Shown one piece after another: positions 17,433 to 26,323 of a stretch of DNA of 64,000 nt. How positions within the stretch are numbered: the first letter of the stretch is position 1; the number at the start of each line of letters is the position of its first letter. A model generated the notes under the pieces. It saw nothing but the letters and a program-made list of their open reading frames with translations, was not told where the DNA came from and did no database searches. The stretch comes from an uncultured Alistipes sp. Lineage in GTDB: Bacteria > Bacteroidota > Bacteroidia > Bacteroidales > Rikenellaceae. The stretch lies in assembly GCA_900546065.1 (NCBI GenBank), contig URBK01000010.1, positions 31,236 through 95,235 of the forward strand. The letters run 5' to 3'. The translations under genes and the position numbers were made by a program.

Positions 17433-18011
17433 CTACGCACGGCAGAGACGCCGCCGTACGGCCTGCGCCGCACACCGTGCCGCCGCGCCCGACACGAGAC
17501 CCACGACTACACCCAGCACGATATCGACAGGGAAATGATAGGCAAGATATATGCGCGAATAGCATATCACGACCGTAACCGCAATCATCAGCACGGAAAA
17601 CCACCGTCTCCGCACCGCCGGCAAAGCCGTCACGCATAGCGCCGTCATCGTGGCGGCGTGTGCCGAGACCGTACCGTATAGGCCCCCCTCGCGCACCGTA
17701 TGGACAAGGCCCTCGAGCGAGGGTGTGTGCATGGGCCGCAGCCGTGCCGGGAATGACGGCCACAGCGACCCCAGCAGACCCGCATGCTTGAATATGCCGG
17801 CCACCATGTCGGCAAGGCCGAGAGCCGCGCCCGCAGTCACCGCAAAGAGCAGCAGCGCCCGCCACCCGCCCCGACGCCACACAAGCCACAGCATCACCAC
17901 ATAGAGCCACGCCCACGCCGCCGGCGTCGAGCAGAGCACCATGATGCGGTCCATGACGGGGCCGCCGTCGAAGTTGAGCGTAAGAAACAGCGAGTGGTCA
18001 AAGGTGTACAT
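17433..18011 (-). CDS. PAP2-family phosphatase, membrane
   Basis: An integral-membrane phosphatase of the PAP2 superfamily, likely acting on a lipid phosphate or undecaprenyl diphosphate at the outer face of the inner membrane. Its 192 residues form about five hydrophobic segments. The three motifs are seen as ARLRPMHTP (variant of KxxxxxxRP), VSAHAATM (usual PSGH) and SRIYLAYHFPVDIVLG (SRxxxxxHxxxD). The middle motif has Ala where Gly is usual, though the catalytic His is kept. It has its own strong promoter and is monocistronic. Endogenous undecaprenyl-PP recycling is the best guess. Confidence 0.85.
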   Translation of the reverse strand: MYTFDHSLFLTLNFDGGPVMDRIMVLCSTPAAWAWLYVVMLWLVWRRGGWRALLLFAVTAGAALGLADMVAGIFKHAGLLGSLWPSFPARLRPMHTPSLEGLVHTVREGGLYGTVSAHAATMTALCVTALPAVRRRWFSVLMIAVTVVICYSRIYLAYHFPVDIVLGVVVGLVSGAAARCAAQAVRRRLCRA

Positions 18012-18087
18012 AACGGTTCGGGGATATCATGCCCCTGCAGTCAAACCCGACGCAGGGCGCACCCTCTTGTCTTAATCTTATCCTAAT

Positions 18088-18119
18088 CAAAGGTATGGAT
18101 AAATGTCGGTACCGCCAAA
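18088..18119 (-). promoter_or_regulatory. Promoter of the PAP2 gene
   Basis: On the minus strand TTTG (18119-18116), exactly 20 nt, then TACCTTTG (18095-18088). It gives a leader of about 70 nt. Confidence 0.75.
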
Positions 18120-18152
18120 TTTTTCGATCCGTAAAATCCCGCCGCGCACACA

Positions 18153-18192
18153 ACATAAAGGCGGGCCGCCCCCGTGAAGGGAACTGCCCGCC
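18153..18192 (-). terminator. Hairpin terminator for the HdeD-like gene
   Basis: A 7-bp stem GGCGGGC/GCCCGCC with a 19-nt loop is followed on the minus strand by a short T-rich stretch (TTTATGTTG). Confidence 0.5.
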
Positions 18193-18241
18193 CGTATCGG
18201 TGTATCACGCATATCGAAGTGGAGTATGCGTGCAGCCGCTG

Positions 18242-18817
18242 CTATTCCGACATCATTGCCCGCTTCAAGGCCCTGAGCTTAAAGCCGAGCCATATACGGA
18301 ACACTCCGTAGATGATCATCGCCGTCGAGAAGAATGCCACTACGAAGGCGCCGCCGAAGATCGGCGAGCTGAAGATGAATACCACCGAGAATATAAATCC
18401 TATTATGGCCATAGCCAGCAGCCAGCCCCAGCCGCGCACACCGAGCGAGCCGAGCTCCGAGGCCCCGCCTATTGCCCAGAGCGAGCGCAGCATGATCCAG
18501 AAGCCCACGAAATATATCAGCACGGCCGTAGCGACGGGAGCGGGGCTTGCGGCAAGCATAAAGCCCAACAGCAGGTCGACGATACCGCCGCTGAGAGTCC
18601 AGCCCCAGCCGTGCATGTGACGGTTGGCCACGGCGAAGACCACCTCGAAGATACCGCTCGCGAAGAAGGCCACGATGAAGAGCATGGTCAGCGCACCGAG
18701 CGTCGACATCGGCGTGATGAAGCACCACACTCCGAGAATTACGGCCAGAAGGCCGATTACAAGCGACGTCCACCAATGCCGTACGGCGCCGCGCATCTGC
18801 TCAACCAAATCACTCAT
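18242..18817 (-). CDS. HdeD-like DUF308 membrane protein
   Basis: A 191-residue inner-membrane protein with six hydrophobic segments in three helical pairs, the DUF308/HdeD arrangement. In E. coli HdeD is linked with acid resistance at high cell density; no such role can be read here. Characteristic features are small-residue-rich helices with short charged loops (HWWTSLVIGLLAVILGVW, then GGIVDLLLGFML). Length and topology are normal for the family. It appears monocistronic, ended by a hairpin downstream. Confidence 0.85.
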   Translation of the reverse strand: MSDLVEQMRGAVRHWWTSLVIGLLAVILGVWCFITPMSTLGALTMLFIVAFFASGIFEVVFAVANRHMHGWGWTLSGGIVDLLLGFMLAASPAPVATAVLIYFVGFWIMLRSLWAIGGASELGSLGVRGWGWLLAMAIIGFIFSVVFIFSSPIFGGAFVVAFFSTAMIIYGVFRIWLGFKLRALKRAMMSE

Positions 18818-19098
18818 AACGATACGATTTTAATGTTTGAAATATCGGTTATCGTCCCGTACGCTGCAAATAGTGTGCCCGCCCGAGCCACCGCCCGACG
18901 CCCCGCCTGCCAGCGCATACCCGTGCCGAACATCCGGCCATAAAAAGCAACCCGACGGCCAACGCTCGCGTCCGCCTGCGGAGGGCGGGCAACCGCCAGA
19001 GTGTCATACCGATCTGACAGGGCGTCAGCCGCATGACACAACGTCAAAGCATATCCCGTACCGCCGCCCCGCCGAGACGAATATGCAACCCCAAATAT
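18818..19098. other. Non-coding stretch, nothing identified
   Basis: I find no supported gene, promoter with both elements, repeat or stable hairpin in this GC-rich spacer upstream of the HdeD-like gene. Confidence 0.5.
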
Positions 19099-19136
19099 AA
19101 AACACGGCGGCGCCGCACCCGAGGTGTGACGCCGCC
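19099..19136 (-). terminator. Intrinsic terminator of the DUF1080-like/PHP gene
   Basis: A 7-bp stem GGCGGCG/CGCCGCC (19106-19112 with 19130-19136) with a 17-nt loop, 25 nt after the stop. On the minus strand the T-rich GTGTTTTATATTTGG follows. Confidence 0.7.
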
Positions 19137-19160
19137 AGATATTCGCGGAATAACGTTACG

Positions 19161-20591
19161 CTACCACTTGTTGTATATGACCACGGGGCGCGAGCGTCGT
19201 ACGCTCATCGACGGGAACCACATGTCCTCCACCGTCAGGCCGCACTCGCGCACCGCCTCGACGCAATACTCCAGACGCCCGAAGTCGGCATCGACGTTAT
19301 TGGTGCCGAAGGTGAACTTTATGCCCATATCCTTTGCGCGGCGGATGATGTCGAAGCTCGGGATACGGTAGCGGGCGTTGATCTCCAGCGCTATGTTGTA
19401 GCGGCGCAGCACCTCCAGAACGCGGTCCACACGCTCCGTCGTCCAGTAACGGTCATAGTCGGCCTGCATATCCTCGGGGATATACGTCGGGTTGGCGTAG
19501 ATGTCGGCAGGCTCGTTGGTGAGGATCTTGACCGTCTGGTCGACAAGATGGTCCATATACTGCTCGCGCGTGATGCCGTCGTAGTGCACCTCCTCGGGAC
19601 GGTATATGCGCGAGAGGCGACCCTTGTGGTCGACGATGGTCATGGCGTCGGTGAACAGGTAGTCGAAGACTCCCAGAGCCTCCTGCGAGAAGGTCTCCGT
19701 CCACTTGCGGCCCTCGCCCTGCACGCCTCGCAGGAAGGGCATGTCGCGTACCTCATCGAAATATTCATACACCTCCTCATCGTCGGCAAGCATGCGGCCC
19801 ACGCCGCCCTCGCCCGCATTGGGCGCAACGCCGTAGTTGATGCCGTAGTTCATCGACATGGCATGCGCCATCTCCTTCGTCAGGCCGCCCTTAAGGTGTA
19901 CGTGGTAGTCGATGACGGGGAAGCCCTGCTGCTGCAGGCGTATGATGCCGTCCGTGCGCTCGTCGACAACGGCCATCGTATCGGCCTCGTTGCGGACCGT
20001 ATCGCGCAGCCGCACAACACTCATGTCGCGGAAGGTGACGCTCCCCGCAACACCCCGCAGCGCAAACATACCGTATCCCAGACGGCGGTCGGCATATTCG
20101 TCCGTACGGTACGGTTCGTCGGGCTCCGTGTAGCACACCACCTCCGTGCCCGCGATCGAGACCGTGATGTTGCGTCCGCGCACCGCCACCTCGAAGTCGA
20201 ACCACTTGCCGTCCTCGGCAAGCGAACGGTAGAGGTCGCGCACCGCCGCCAGCGACCCGCTCTTGCGCGTGCCGTCGATGGCGCCGTTGCGGAACAGAAC
20301 CTCATATCCGCCCTTCGTGCCGTCGGTATGGAACGCCAGAGCCGCCTCGGCCCCGGGCGAGGTGAAGGCCTGACCCTTGAGCATGAAGCTGCCGTACTCG
20401 CCCTCGGCAAGCCATGTCTCCCCTGCCGAGACCGTTATCTCACTGCCGCGCACCGCACCACCCGCAACATTGCGGAAACGGTCCAGAGGTATGGCCACAT
20501 CGTATCTCACACATCCGGCAACCGCCGCCGTCACGGCCGCCGCAACAAGAAGGCGCCGCACGCCCCCAAGCCCCAAATCGAACATTTTCAT
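19161..20591 (-). CDS. Lipoprotein fusing a DUF1080-like domain to a PHP-type domain
   Basis: The start at MKMFDLGLGG places a lipobox (AVAGC, Cys27) after the hydrophobic leader, so the 476-residue product should be a lipoprotein. Residues about 45-200 resemble the jelly-roll 3-keto-disaccharide hydrolase/DUF1080 fold (EYGSFMLKGQAF, GGYEVLFRNGAIDG, KWFDFEVAVRGRNITVSI). Residues about 225-476 look like a PHP/amidohydrolase-type metal site: the HxH motif DYHVHL (His230, His232), then EINARYRIPSFDIIRRAKDMGIKFTFGTNN. The combination is unusual. It lies 46 nt after a secreted clan-A-like glycosidase on the same strand, suggesting joint work on an extracytoplasmic glycan. Reaction unknown. Confidence 0.7.
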   Translation of the reverse strand: MKMFDLGLGGVRRLLVAAAVTAAVAGCVRYDVAIPLDRFRNVAGGAVRGSEITVSAGETWLAEGEYGSFMLKGQAFTSPGAEAALAFHTDGTKGGYEVLFRNGAIDGTRKSGSLAAVRDLYRSLAEDGKWFDFEVAVRGRNITVSIAGTEVVCYTEPDEPYRTDEYADRRLGYGMFALRGVAGSVTFRDMSVVRLRDTVRNEADTMAVVDERTDGIIRLQQQGFPVIDYHVHLKGGLTKEMAHAMSMNYGINYGVAPNAGEGGVGRMLADDEEVYEYFDEVRDMPFLRGVQGEGRKWTETFSQEALGVFDYLFTDAMTIVDHKGRLSRIYRPEEVHYDGITREQYMDHLVDQTVKILTNEPADIYANPTYIPEDMQADYDRYWTTERVDRVLEVLRRYNIALEINARYRIPSFDIIRRAKDMGIKFTFGTNNVDADFGRLEYCVEAVRECGLTVEDMWFPSMSVRRSRPVVIYNKW

Positions 20592-20637
20592 ATTGATCGT
20601 ACTTTTTTTAATTAACCTTATTCTCAAAAGAGTCCTC

Positions 20638-21984
20638 CTACCGCAATTCGACGATAAGGGGGCCGTCGCTCACCGTAAGCCGCACCTCGTCCGTACGCTC
20701 CAGCCGCTGCAGCGGCTCCACGCCCTCGACGGGGTCATAGACCGCGATGCAGCGCATGCGGCGCGGCAGCCGCACCGTCACCGTATCCTCACCCTCGACA
20801 CGCTCGCCCCATACAACGAGCCACAGCGAGCCGTCGCCCTTCACCAGCAGCAGGTCATGCACCGTCGCAGGCTGCGGCTCGATGGCGTAATCGAAGCGGG
20901 GCAGCCGCCGCGCCGGCGCCTCGTCGTGAAGGATCGTCGTCAGGTTGTGCAGGCAGTCGGCAGCCATGCGTTTGGTCGTATAGTCCGAGCCGTAGAAACC
21001 GAAGCGGCCGTCGCCGTCATCAATGAACTCATAGATGAATGTCTTGGTCCAGCCGCGCGCGAACTGCGCAAGGTAGACATTCATGTAGTTGTGCGCCTGC
21101 ACGCTCTCCGTAATGGCGCCGTCGCAGTCACCCACGCGCACGCCCGTCTCGGTCGTCACGCGCGGCAGCGTGTCGAGCTGCGCCTGCGCGTAGCCCTCGA
21201 AGCCGCGACGCCACGTACGGCCGAAATTGCCGTAGAGACCGTCCGCATGGCATTCGGGCGTCGGGTCCGCAGCGTTCCACACCTGATTGTCGTGCGGCGC
21301 CCCCGGCCAGCTCGGATGGTACATGTAGTTATGGCAGTTGGCGTAGTCCGCATAGCGTGTGCCCGCGGGCATCAGCGTCCCCGCACCCTCCGGTATCTCC
21401 AGAAACTGCAGGCCGCAATTGTCGCTCTGAGCCCCCATCTCGCTCGAACTGTATACGGGATATTGTCTGAGGTCAGCGTCGGCCTTCACCGCGGCATAGA
21501 GGTCGCGCTGCATGCGCGCCACGGGAAGCCACGACAACTCGCGTCCGCCCACCTCGCCTCCATAGGTCACGCCGCCGAAGTTGTTGGGTTCGTTCGGCCC
21601 CTCGACGGCAACCAGAGCCCCCGCCTCGTGCAGCTCGCGCGCCGCCCGCAGCGTCGACTCCACGCATCCGTCACGTGCGCCGCTGCCCGGGCCGAAGACA
21701 ACCCCTACGCCTGCCTCGCGGTGCACCAGCAGCAGGCCCGACATGTCGTAGTTGCCGTCGGCCGCATCGCGTACATTACGTACGCCCGTATATCGCAGCA
21801 GAGGGGCTATGCGCGCAGCATCGTCACCGTGCTGTATGTGGAGACATACCCCGATCGAGTTCAGAAAGTCCCACGCCCGCGCCGTACGTAGCCCGCCATC
21901 GGCAGGCTCCGCCGCCTCCGCACGCGGCATCCATGACATCACAGCCGCAACAACGGCCGCCACCGCAACAAAACCTCGTTTCAT
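20638..21984 (-). CDS. Secreted clan GH-A-like glycosidase
   Basis: A 448-residue secreted protein with a signal peptide (cleavage near PRAEAAEP). A TIM-barrel-like pattern shows the two glutamates expected of a retaining clan-A enzyme: Glu132 in VEGPNEPNN (acid/base) and Glu279 in VTTETGVRVG (nucleophile). The C-terminal part (about residues 370-448) is all-beta, with VKGDGSLWLVVWGERV. The closest known groups are GH39/GH5-like proteins, but I cannot name the family. It is followed by the DUF1080-like/PHP lipoprotein gene. Upstream the HAD gene ends 46 nt away on the same strand, so transcription may come from the larger minus-strand run. Confidence 0.75.
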   Translation of the reverse strand: MKRGFVAVAAVVAAVMSWMPRAEAAEPADGGLRTARAWDFLNSIGVCLHIQHGDDAARIAPLLRYTGVRNVRDAADGNYDMSGLLLVHREAGVGVVFGPGSGARDGCVESTLRAARELHEAGALVAVEGPNEPNNFGGVTYGGEVGGRELSWLPVARMQRDLYAAVKADADLRQYPVYSSSEMGAQSDNCGLQFLEIPEGAGTLMPAGTRYADYANCHNYMYHPSWPGAPHDNQVWNAADPTPECHADGLYGNFGRTWRRGFEGYAQAQLDTLPRVTTETGVRVGDCDGAITESVQAHNYMNVYLAQFARGWTKTFIYEFIDDGDGRFGFYGSDYTTKRMAADCLHNLTTILHDEAPARRLPRFDYAIEPQPATVHDLLLVKGDGSLWLVVWGERVEGEDTVTVRLPRRMRCIAVYDPVEGVEPLQRLERTDEVRLTVSDGPLIVELR

Positions 21985-22030
21985 CTCTCCATTTGGTTTT
22001 AGTCAGTTTGCAACACACTCCCTTTCCGAT

Positions 22031-22897
22031 CTACTTCAGGCCGTGCGCCTCGCGCAGCAGCTCGCCCAGAACACCGATATTCTCGACTATAAGGTCGGGC
22101 TGGCGCGGCGCCGCATCCGCCACCTCCAGAGTCGTCTCGCCCGAAAGTGTCAGCACGCCGAACGCGCCGGCGTTATGCGCCATCTCGATATCGGTATATA
22201 TACGGTCGCCCGTCATGATGATCTGGTCGGGCCGCAGGCCGCAGCGACGCTCTATGCCCGCCAGCATATTGGGGTCGGGCTTGCCCAGCGTTATATCGGG
22301 ACGCCGTCCCGTCGCATGCTCCAGACACTTGCATATCGATCCGCAGTCGACCAACACGACACGCTCGTCCGTGGGACATACGCGGTCGGGGTTGGTCGCG
22401 ACGTATGGCAGTCCCTGCGACACCCACCACGCCGCACGGCACAGACGCGAATAGGTGAGCGTCATGTCGAAGGCCGCCACAACGACATCCGGCACGTCGT
22501 CCGGATCGTCCGCCGTCGAGACGAAACCCGCACGCTCGAACTCCGACACCATGCTCGGCGTCCCCAGCAAAAACAACCGCCGCGCCTCGGGCCACCGCGT
22601 GTGTATGTAGTCGATGGTGGCCAGCGCCGTGGTGTACATCTGCTCGCGCGTGGCCGCAACACCCAGATGCGAAAGCTTGTGCAGGTAGTCGTCGATCGAC
22701 TTCGAGGGGTTGTTCGTAAGGAACGAATGCGTCACCCCGATCCGCGAAAGCCCCTCAAGGAAGGGATTCGTGCAGGGGAACAGCGACATGCCCATATATA
22801 TCGTGCCGTCCATGTCGAGCGCCACGTGGCGTATATCCGCAAGCCGGCGCATAAGCTCCCCGTGCGGATATATCGAGCGGTATCTTTCGAACTCCAT
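22031..22897 (-). CDS. HAD-IIA family sugar/nucleotide phosphatase (NagD-like)
   Basis: A cytoplasmic HAD-superfamily phosphatase of subclass IIA, related to NagD and p-nitrophenylphosphatase. Motif I is LDMDGTIYMG with both aspartates, motif II FLTNNPSKS, and motif IV GDRIYTDIEMAHNAG. The cap insertion lies between motifs II and III. At 288 residues the length is normal. It starts 6 nt after the SPOR-protein stop, so the two are co-transcribed. Likely substrates are sugar phosphates or nucleotide monophosphates. Confidence 0.87.
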   Translation of the reverse strand: MEFERYRSIYPHGELMRRLADIRHVALDMDGTIYMGMSLFPCTNPFLEGLSRIGVTHSFLTNNPSKSIDDYLHKLSHLGVAATREQMYTTALATIDYIHTRWPEARRLFLLGTPSMVSEFERAGFVSTADDPDDVPDVVVAAFDMTLTYSRLCRAAWWVSQGLPYVATNPDRVCPTDERVVLVDCGSICKCLEHATGRRPDITLGKPDPNMLAGIERRCGLRPDQIIMTGDRIYTDIEMAHNAGAFGVLTLSGETTLEVADAAPRQPDLIVENIGVLGELLREAHGLK

Positions 22898-22903
22898 ATC
22901 CTC

Positions 22904-23425
22904 CTACTCCTCCTTTGCCGCGGTTGCCGCATTTGCCGTCGCGGCTGTACTCTCCGCGGCCGCAGCCTCAGCCTCGGGGTCCATGATAAAGTCCGCAATG
23001 TCCATCTCGGCGCTGCGCGGAAAGGCCTTCGGGAAGACCGAACGTATGCGTCCCAGCTCGATTATCGCCTCCTCCATCGTGAGGTAACGCCCTACCGACA
23101 CCGTAAACCACGGATTCTCGTACGTAACGTCGATATTCACACCCTTGAAGTTCTCCTCGAAGGTCTCCTTGGCCTTGACGGCATTCTCGCGCGCCTGCTG
23201 TGTGTTGTCGAACAGTATCACGATCGTATAACCGTTCACCTTGGTGCTCTTCGTACGCTGCTCCACGGCCCGCACCGCCGCGGCGGCATCCGCCGTCTCG
23301 GTCACACGCACGGCGTCACGCCCCGAAGCCATACGGCGCTGCAGCGCCGCGATCTCCTGACCGCGCGCACCGTATGCGCAGAGTATGCATGCAGCCGAGG
23401 CCATAATCATCAAAAATCTTCTCAT
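22904..23425 (-). CDS. Secreted SPOR-domain protein
   Basis: A 173-residue precursor with a signal peptide (cleavage near AYGARGQE). The central region about residues 60-135 has the SPOR fold pattern, ending in NPWFTVSVGRYLTMEEAIIELGRIRS. SPOR domains bind denuded glycan strands of peptidoglycan, often at division sites. The C-terminus is a long Ala/Thr/Glu low-complexity tail (about residues 148-173). It lies between a lipoprotein gene and the HAD gene with 15- and 6-nt gaps. A cell-wall role is inferred from the domain only. Confidence 0.78.
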   Translation of the reverse strand: MRRFLMIMASAACILCAYGARGQEIAALQRRMASGRDAVRVTETADAAAAVRAVEQRTKSTKVNGYTIVILFDNTQQARENAVKAKETFEENFKGVNIDVTYENPWFTVSVGRYLTMEEAIIELGRIRSVFPKAFPRSAEMDIADFIMDPEAEAAAAESTAATANAATAAKEE

Positions 23426-23440
23426 CGCGTTATTATATTT

Positions 23441-24013
23441 TTACTTGTTTATCCTCTCCGTATCCGCGCCCGACACCCTGTCGAGCACATTCCACAGGCG
23501 CTCCATATCCTCCGGACGGAATATCTGCTCCAGCGTTGCGGGCCCGTCACTCACGCGGCCACGCCATGCGCCGCGACGCACGGCCAGCTCCCAGTCGAGC
23601 GATATTGCCGCGGCATCGCGTCGCTCGATGGCCGCACGCAGCGACAACGCCGAGGCATTGCGCGCCACCCTCAGACGCAGCGGGACCTCCACGCGCCACA
23701 CGCCGCGGTCGGGTATGCGTACACGCTCCCCCAGCACCAGCACCGCCGAACGGCCCCCGCCGCACGTCACGCGCAGGCGTCCTTCGCGCAGCACAACGCT
23801 GCCCGCAGGGTTGTCTATCGTAAGCCGCACCGTCACACCCGACGGCCACGCCGCCGAAAAGTCCCCGGCATCCGCCGCGGCCACCCCCGAGGGCATGGGC
23901 CACTCCGTCGACACGACCTCGATACCGACAACCGAGGGAAGCTGCCGCTCCCCGCCGCAGGCGGCCGCCAGCAGCGCCGCCGCAACCATGATAAATATAC
24001 GTAACATCTTCAT
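23441..24013 (-). CDS. Small lipoprotein, unknown function
   Basis: A 190-residue protein with a leader ending in the lipobox LAAAC (Cys19). The body has a beta-rich pattern (GVTVRLTIDNPAGSVVLREG, then VWRVEVPLRLRVARNASALS) that resembles LEA14-like or immunoglobulin-like domains, but no motif is decisive. It starts immediately after the stop codon of the menaquinone methyltransferase gene (0-nt gap), which implies tight translational coupling. The C-terminal part refers to no known catalytic family. Conserved gene order could show whether it is an envelope partner of the SPOR protein. Confidence 0.65.
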   Translation of the reverse strand: MKMLRIFIMVAAALLAAACGGERQLPSVVGIEVVSTEWPMPSGVAAADAGDFSAAWPSGVTVRLTIDNPAGSVVLREGRLRVTCGGGRSAVLVLGERVRIPDRGVWRVEVPLRLRVARNASALSLRAAIERRDAAAISLDWELAVRRGAWRGRVSDGPATLEQIFRPEDMERLWNVLDRVSGADTERINK

Positions 24014-24736
24014 CTATGCCTTCTTGCCGATATATATCTGTGCTATGCCCATACAGAGCGAACGGCGGCGGCAATCCGTAAATCCCACGCCCCGCATGAT
24101 CTCCAGAAACCTCTCGGGCGAGGGGAACTCCTCGATCGAGGCAGGCAGGTAGCCGTAAGCCTGCTTGTCGTGCGAGACCATACCCCCGAGCGGGCGCAGT
24201 ATCTTGTCCGAATAGAGCGAATAGGCCCACCGCACAAACCGATTGCGCGGCGTCGAGAACTCCAGAACCACAAGCCGGCCCCCGCCGCGCAGCACACGCA
24301 GCGCCTCCGACAGCCCCGCCTCCATGTTGCCGAAGTTGCGCACGCCGAAGGCTACGGTCACGACATCCACCGCGCCGTCACCCAAATCGAGCCGCTCGGC
24401 ATCGCCCTGATACAACACCACATGATCGTCCAGACCCTGCCGCCGCACCTTCTCCGACGCCTCCGCCAGCATCTTCTCCGACAGATCCACACCCATCACC
24501 TGCGCCTGCGGAATACGCTTGGCCATGAGGATGGCCAGATCTCCCGTACCCGTGGCCAGATCGAGTATCTGACGCGGGTGCGCACGCCGGACAATACGCA
24601 TCACACGCCGACGCCACACCCGGTCGATCGACAGCGAGAGTATGTGGTTCAGGCGGTCGTACGTCGGCGCTATGTTGTCGAACATGCGTTTGACCTCCTC
24701 CTTCTTGCCCGCATTGGGCGTATTGTATGGTTTCAT
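24014..24736 (-). CDS. ubiE: Demethylmenaquinone methyltransferase (UbiE/MenG)
   Basis: SAM-dependent C-methyltransferase that converts demethylmenaquinone to menaquinone, the respiratory quinone of anaerobes such as Bacteroidales. The start MKPYNTPNAGKKEEVKRMFD was chosen because this is the family N-terminus; an alternative in-frame ATG at 24787 would add 17 residues. The SAM motif ILDLATGTGDLAILMAK, the post-I motif MGVDLSEKML and the UbiE signature VTVAFGVRNFGN are intact. The 240-residue length is normal. It follows the LolC/E-like gene by 65 nt and abuts the lipoprotein gene. Confidence 0.93.
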   Translation of the reverse strand: MKPYNTPNAGKKEEVKRMFDNIAPTYDRLNHILSLSIDRVWRRRVMRIVRRAHPRQILDLATGTGDLAILMAKRIPQAQVMGVDLSEKMLAEASEKVRRQGLDDHVVLYQGDAERLDLGDGAVDVVTVAFGVRNFGNMEAGLSEALRVLRGGGRLVVLEFSTPRNRFVRWAYSLYSDKILRPLGGMVSHDKQAYGYLPASIEEFPSPERFLEIMRGVGFTDCRRRSLCMGIAQIYIGKKA

Positions 24737-24801
24737 ATCTTTACGGTAGTATAATTTTCTTCTGTTCCCTGTTTTCTTCTGTTCCATGCCCTGTGCCGCG
24801 G

Positions 24802-26058
24802 CTATTGGCGGTATTTGAGGGTCTGTTCGGGGCTTATGCGCGCCACGATCATCGACGGCAGCGTCATCACCGCCACCGTCACGGCCACGGCCCCCACGTT
24901 CAGGGCCACGACCCACCACGCCTCCACACGCACGGGCAGCACCGAGAGCATATACCCCTCTGGGTCGAGCCGCACGGGGTGCAGCCACGCCTGCAGAGCC
25001 ACGATAGCCAGCCCCACGGCATTGCCCCACGCGGCGCCGCGCACGAAGAGCATAGCCGCACGGTAGAGGAAGACGCGCCGCACGGCGCCGTTACGCATAC
25101 CCATAGCCTTCAGCACGCCGATCATACCCGTGCGGTCGAGCACCATGATCAGCATCGCCGAGGCCATGTTGAACAACACGACGGCCATCATCACCGCCAG
25201 AATCACCCGCGCGTTGACGTCGTGGGTCTTCAGCCAGTCGAAGACTACGGGGTAACGCTCCCTCAGCGTGACGGCAGCGGCCGAGCCGACACTCTCGTCA
25301 CCCGCATAGAAGGCCGTCTCGATGGCCTGCTCGGCCGCTGCGGCAACATCCGCGGCATCGGCACCGCGCGCGGCCATAATCTCGTATCCCGAGATCAGCC
25401 CGTTGTCGGGCGAGGCTATACGCTGCACGTTGCGCAGGTCGGTCAGCGCCGTGGTACGGTCCAACTCCTCGAAACCCGTATCGTAGAGCCCCGAGACCAC
25501 GAAACGGTCGCGCCGCGGCCGTCCCTCGCCGTCCATGAACAGCATCTCGACCTTGTCGCCCACGCCGAGGCGCAGCGCCGAGGCCGTCGCGCGCGAGATG
25601 AGCAGATCCTTCGTGCGCTCATCGCCGCCAATGGAGGGCATCTCCCCCGCCACAAGGCGGCTGCGCCACCACTCGAGATCACACTCACCGTCCACGCCCT
25701 TTATTCCGAGCCCCGCGACCTGCTCGCCGTTCTTGGCCATGCCTGCGGCCTCGGCGTAGGGCCACGCCGCAGCCACACCCTCACAACGGCGCAGCTGCTC
25801 CAGAAAGGAGTCGCTGAGGGGCATGGGCTCACCCGAGCCCGAGCGCAACACCCTCACGTCGCACACACGCACATCGGACCCGAACCCCCGCAGATCACCG
25901 TATATGCGGTGCCGGAACCCCGACACCACGGCCAGCGTCACGATCATCACGGCGATGCCCAACGCCGTCGATACGGTCGCTATGCGCATCATGATCCGCG
26001 CGCGCGAGGCGCGGCCGCTGCGGGCCGTGCGTTCGGCCAACATGTACTCAAAACTCAT
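24802..26058 (-). CDS. FtsX-like ABC permease, LolC/E type
   Basis: Inner-membrane permease subunit of the LolC/LolE/MacB group, 418 residues. One N-terminal membrane helix follows the signature ARIMMRIATVSTALGIAVMIV, then a large periplasmic domain (about residues 50-280), then three C-terminal helices with the FtsX-domain motif VLDRTGMIGVLKAMGMRNGAVRRVF. LolC/E-type proteins lift lipoproteins from the inner membrane with an ATPase (LolD) and a carrier (LolA); neither is in this window. A -7-like TAACTTTG lies about 28 nt upstream on the minus strand, without a good -33. Confidence 0.85.
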   Translation of the reverse strand: MSFEYMLAERTARSGRASRARIMMRIATVSTALGIAVMIVTLAVVSGFRHRIYGDLRGFGSDVRVCDVRVLRSGSGEPMPLSDSFLEQLRRCEGVAAAWPYAEAAGMAKNGEQVAGLGIKGVDGECDLEWWRSRLVAGEMPSIGGDERTKDLLISRATASALRLGVGDKVEMLFMDGEGRPRRDRFVVSGLYDTGFEELDRTTALTDLRNVQRIASPDNGLISGYEIMAARGADAADVAAAAEQAIETAFYAGDESVGSAAAVTLRERYPVVFDWLKTHDVNARVILAVMMAVVLFNMASAMLIMVLDRTGMIGVLKAMGMRNGAVRRVFLYRAAMLFVRGAAWGNAVGLAIVALQAWLHPVRLDPEGYMLSVLPVRVEAWWVVALNVGAVAVTVAVMTLPSMIVARISPEQTLKYRQ

Positions 26059-26323
26059 GGGGCGTCATATTTCGCTATAACTGTACAAAGTTATGTAAAA
26101 AATTCGTACTTTTGCCTCTCCGAGCCCCACCGCGATACCGCCGTCGGAGGCTTTTTGTGTCGGAGCGCCCCCGCAAAAGGGTCTCGCCCCGGCCCAACAC
26201 CCCGACGACGACGCGCGCAACGCCCGGCACAGATGTTTTTTAGCCCTTTGAGGCCGCAGCCGCATACGCTGCGAGCAGAAAAGTGCGTTATGTAGGAAAA
26301 AACCAAAAATTTTCGATCGTACC

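Noticed and set aside
26086..26114. Back-to-back TAACTTTG (minus) and TACTTTTG (plus) as divergent promoters
   Set aside because: Neither has a -33 element at the right distance; they are mentioned in the gene entries only.
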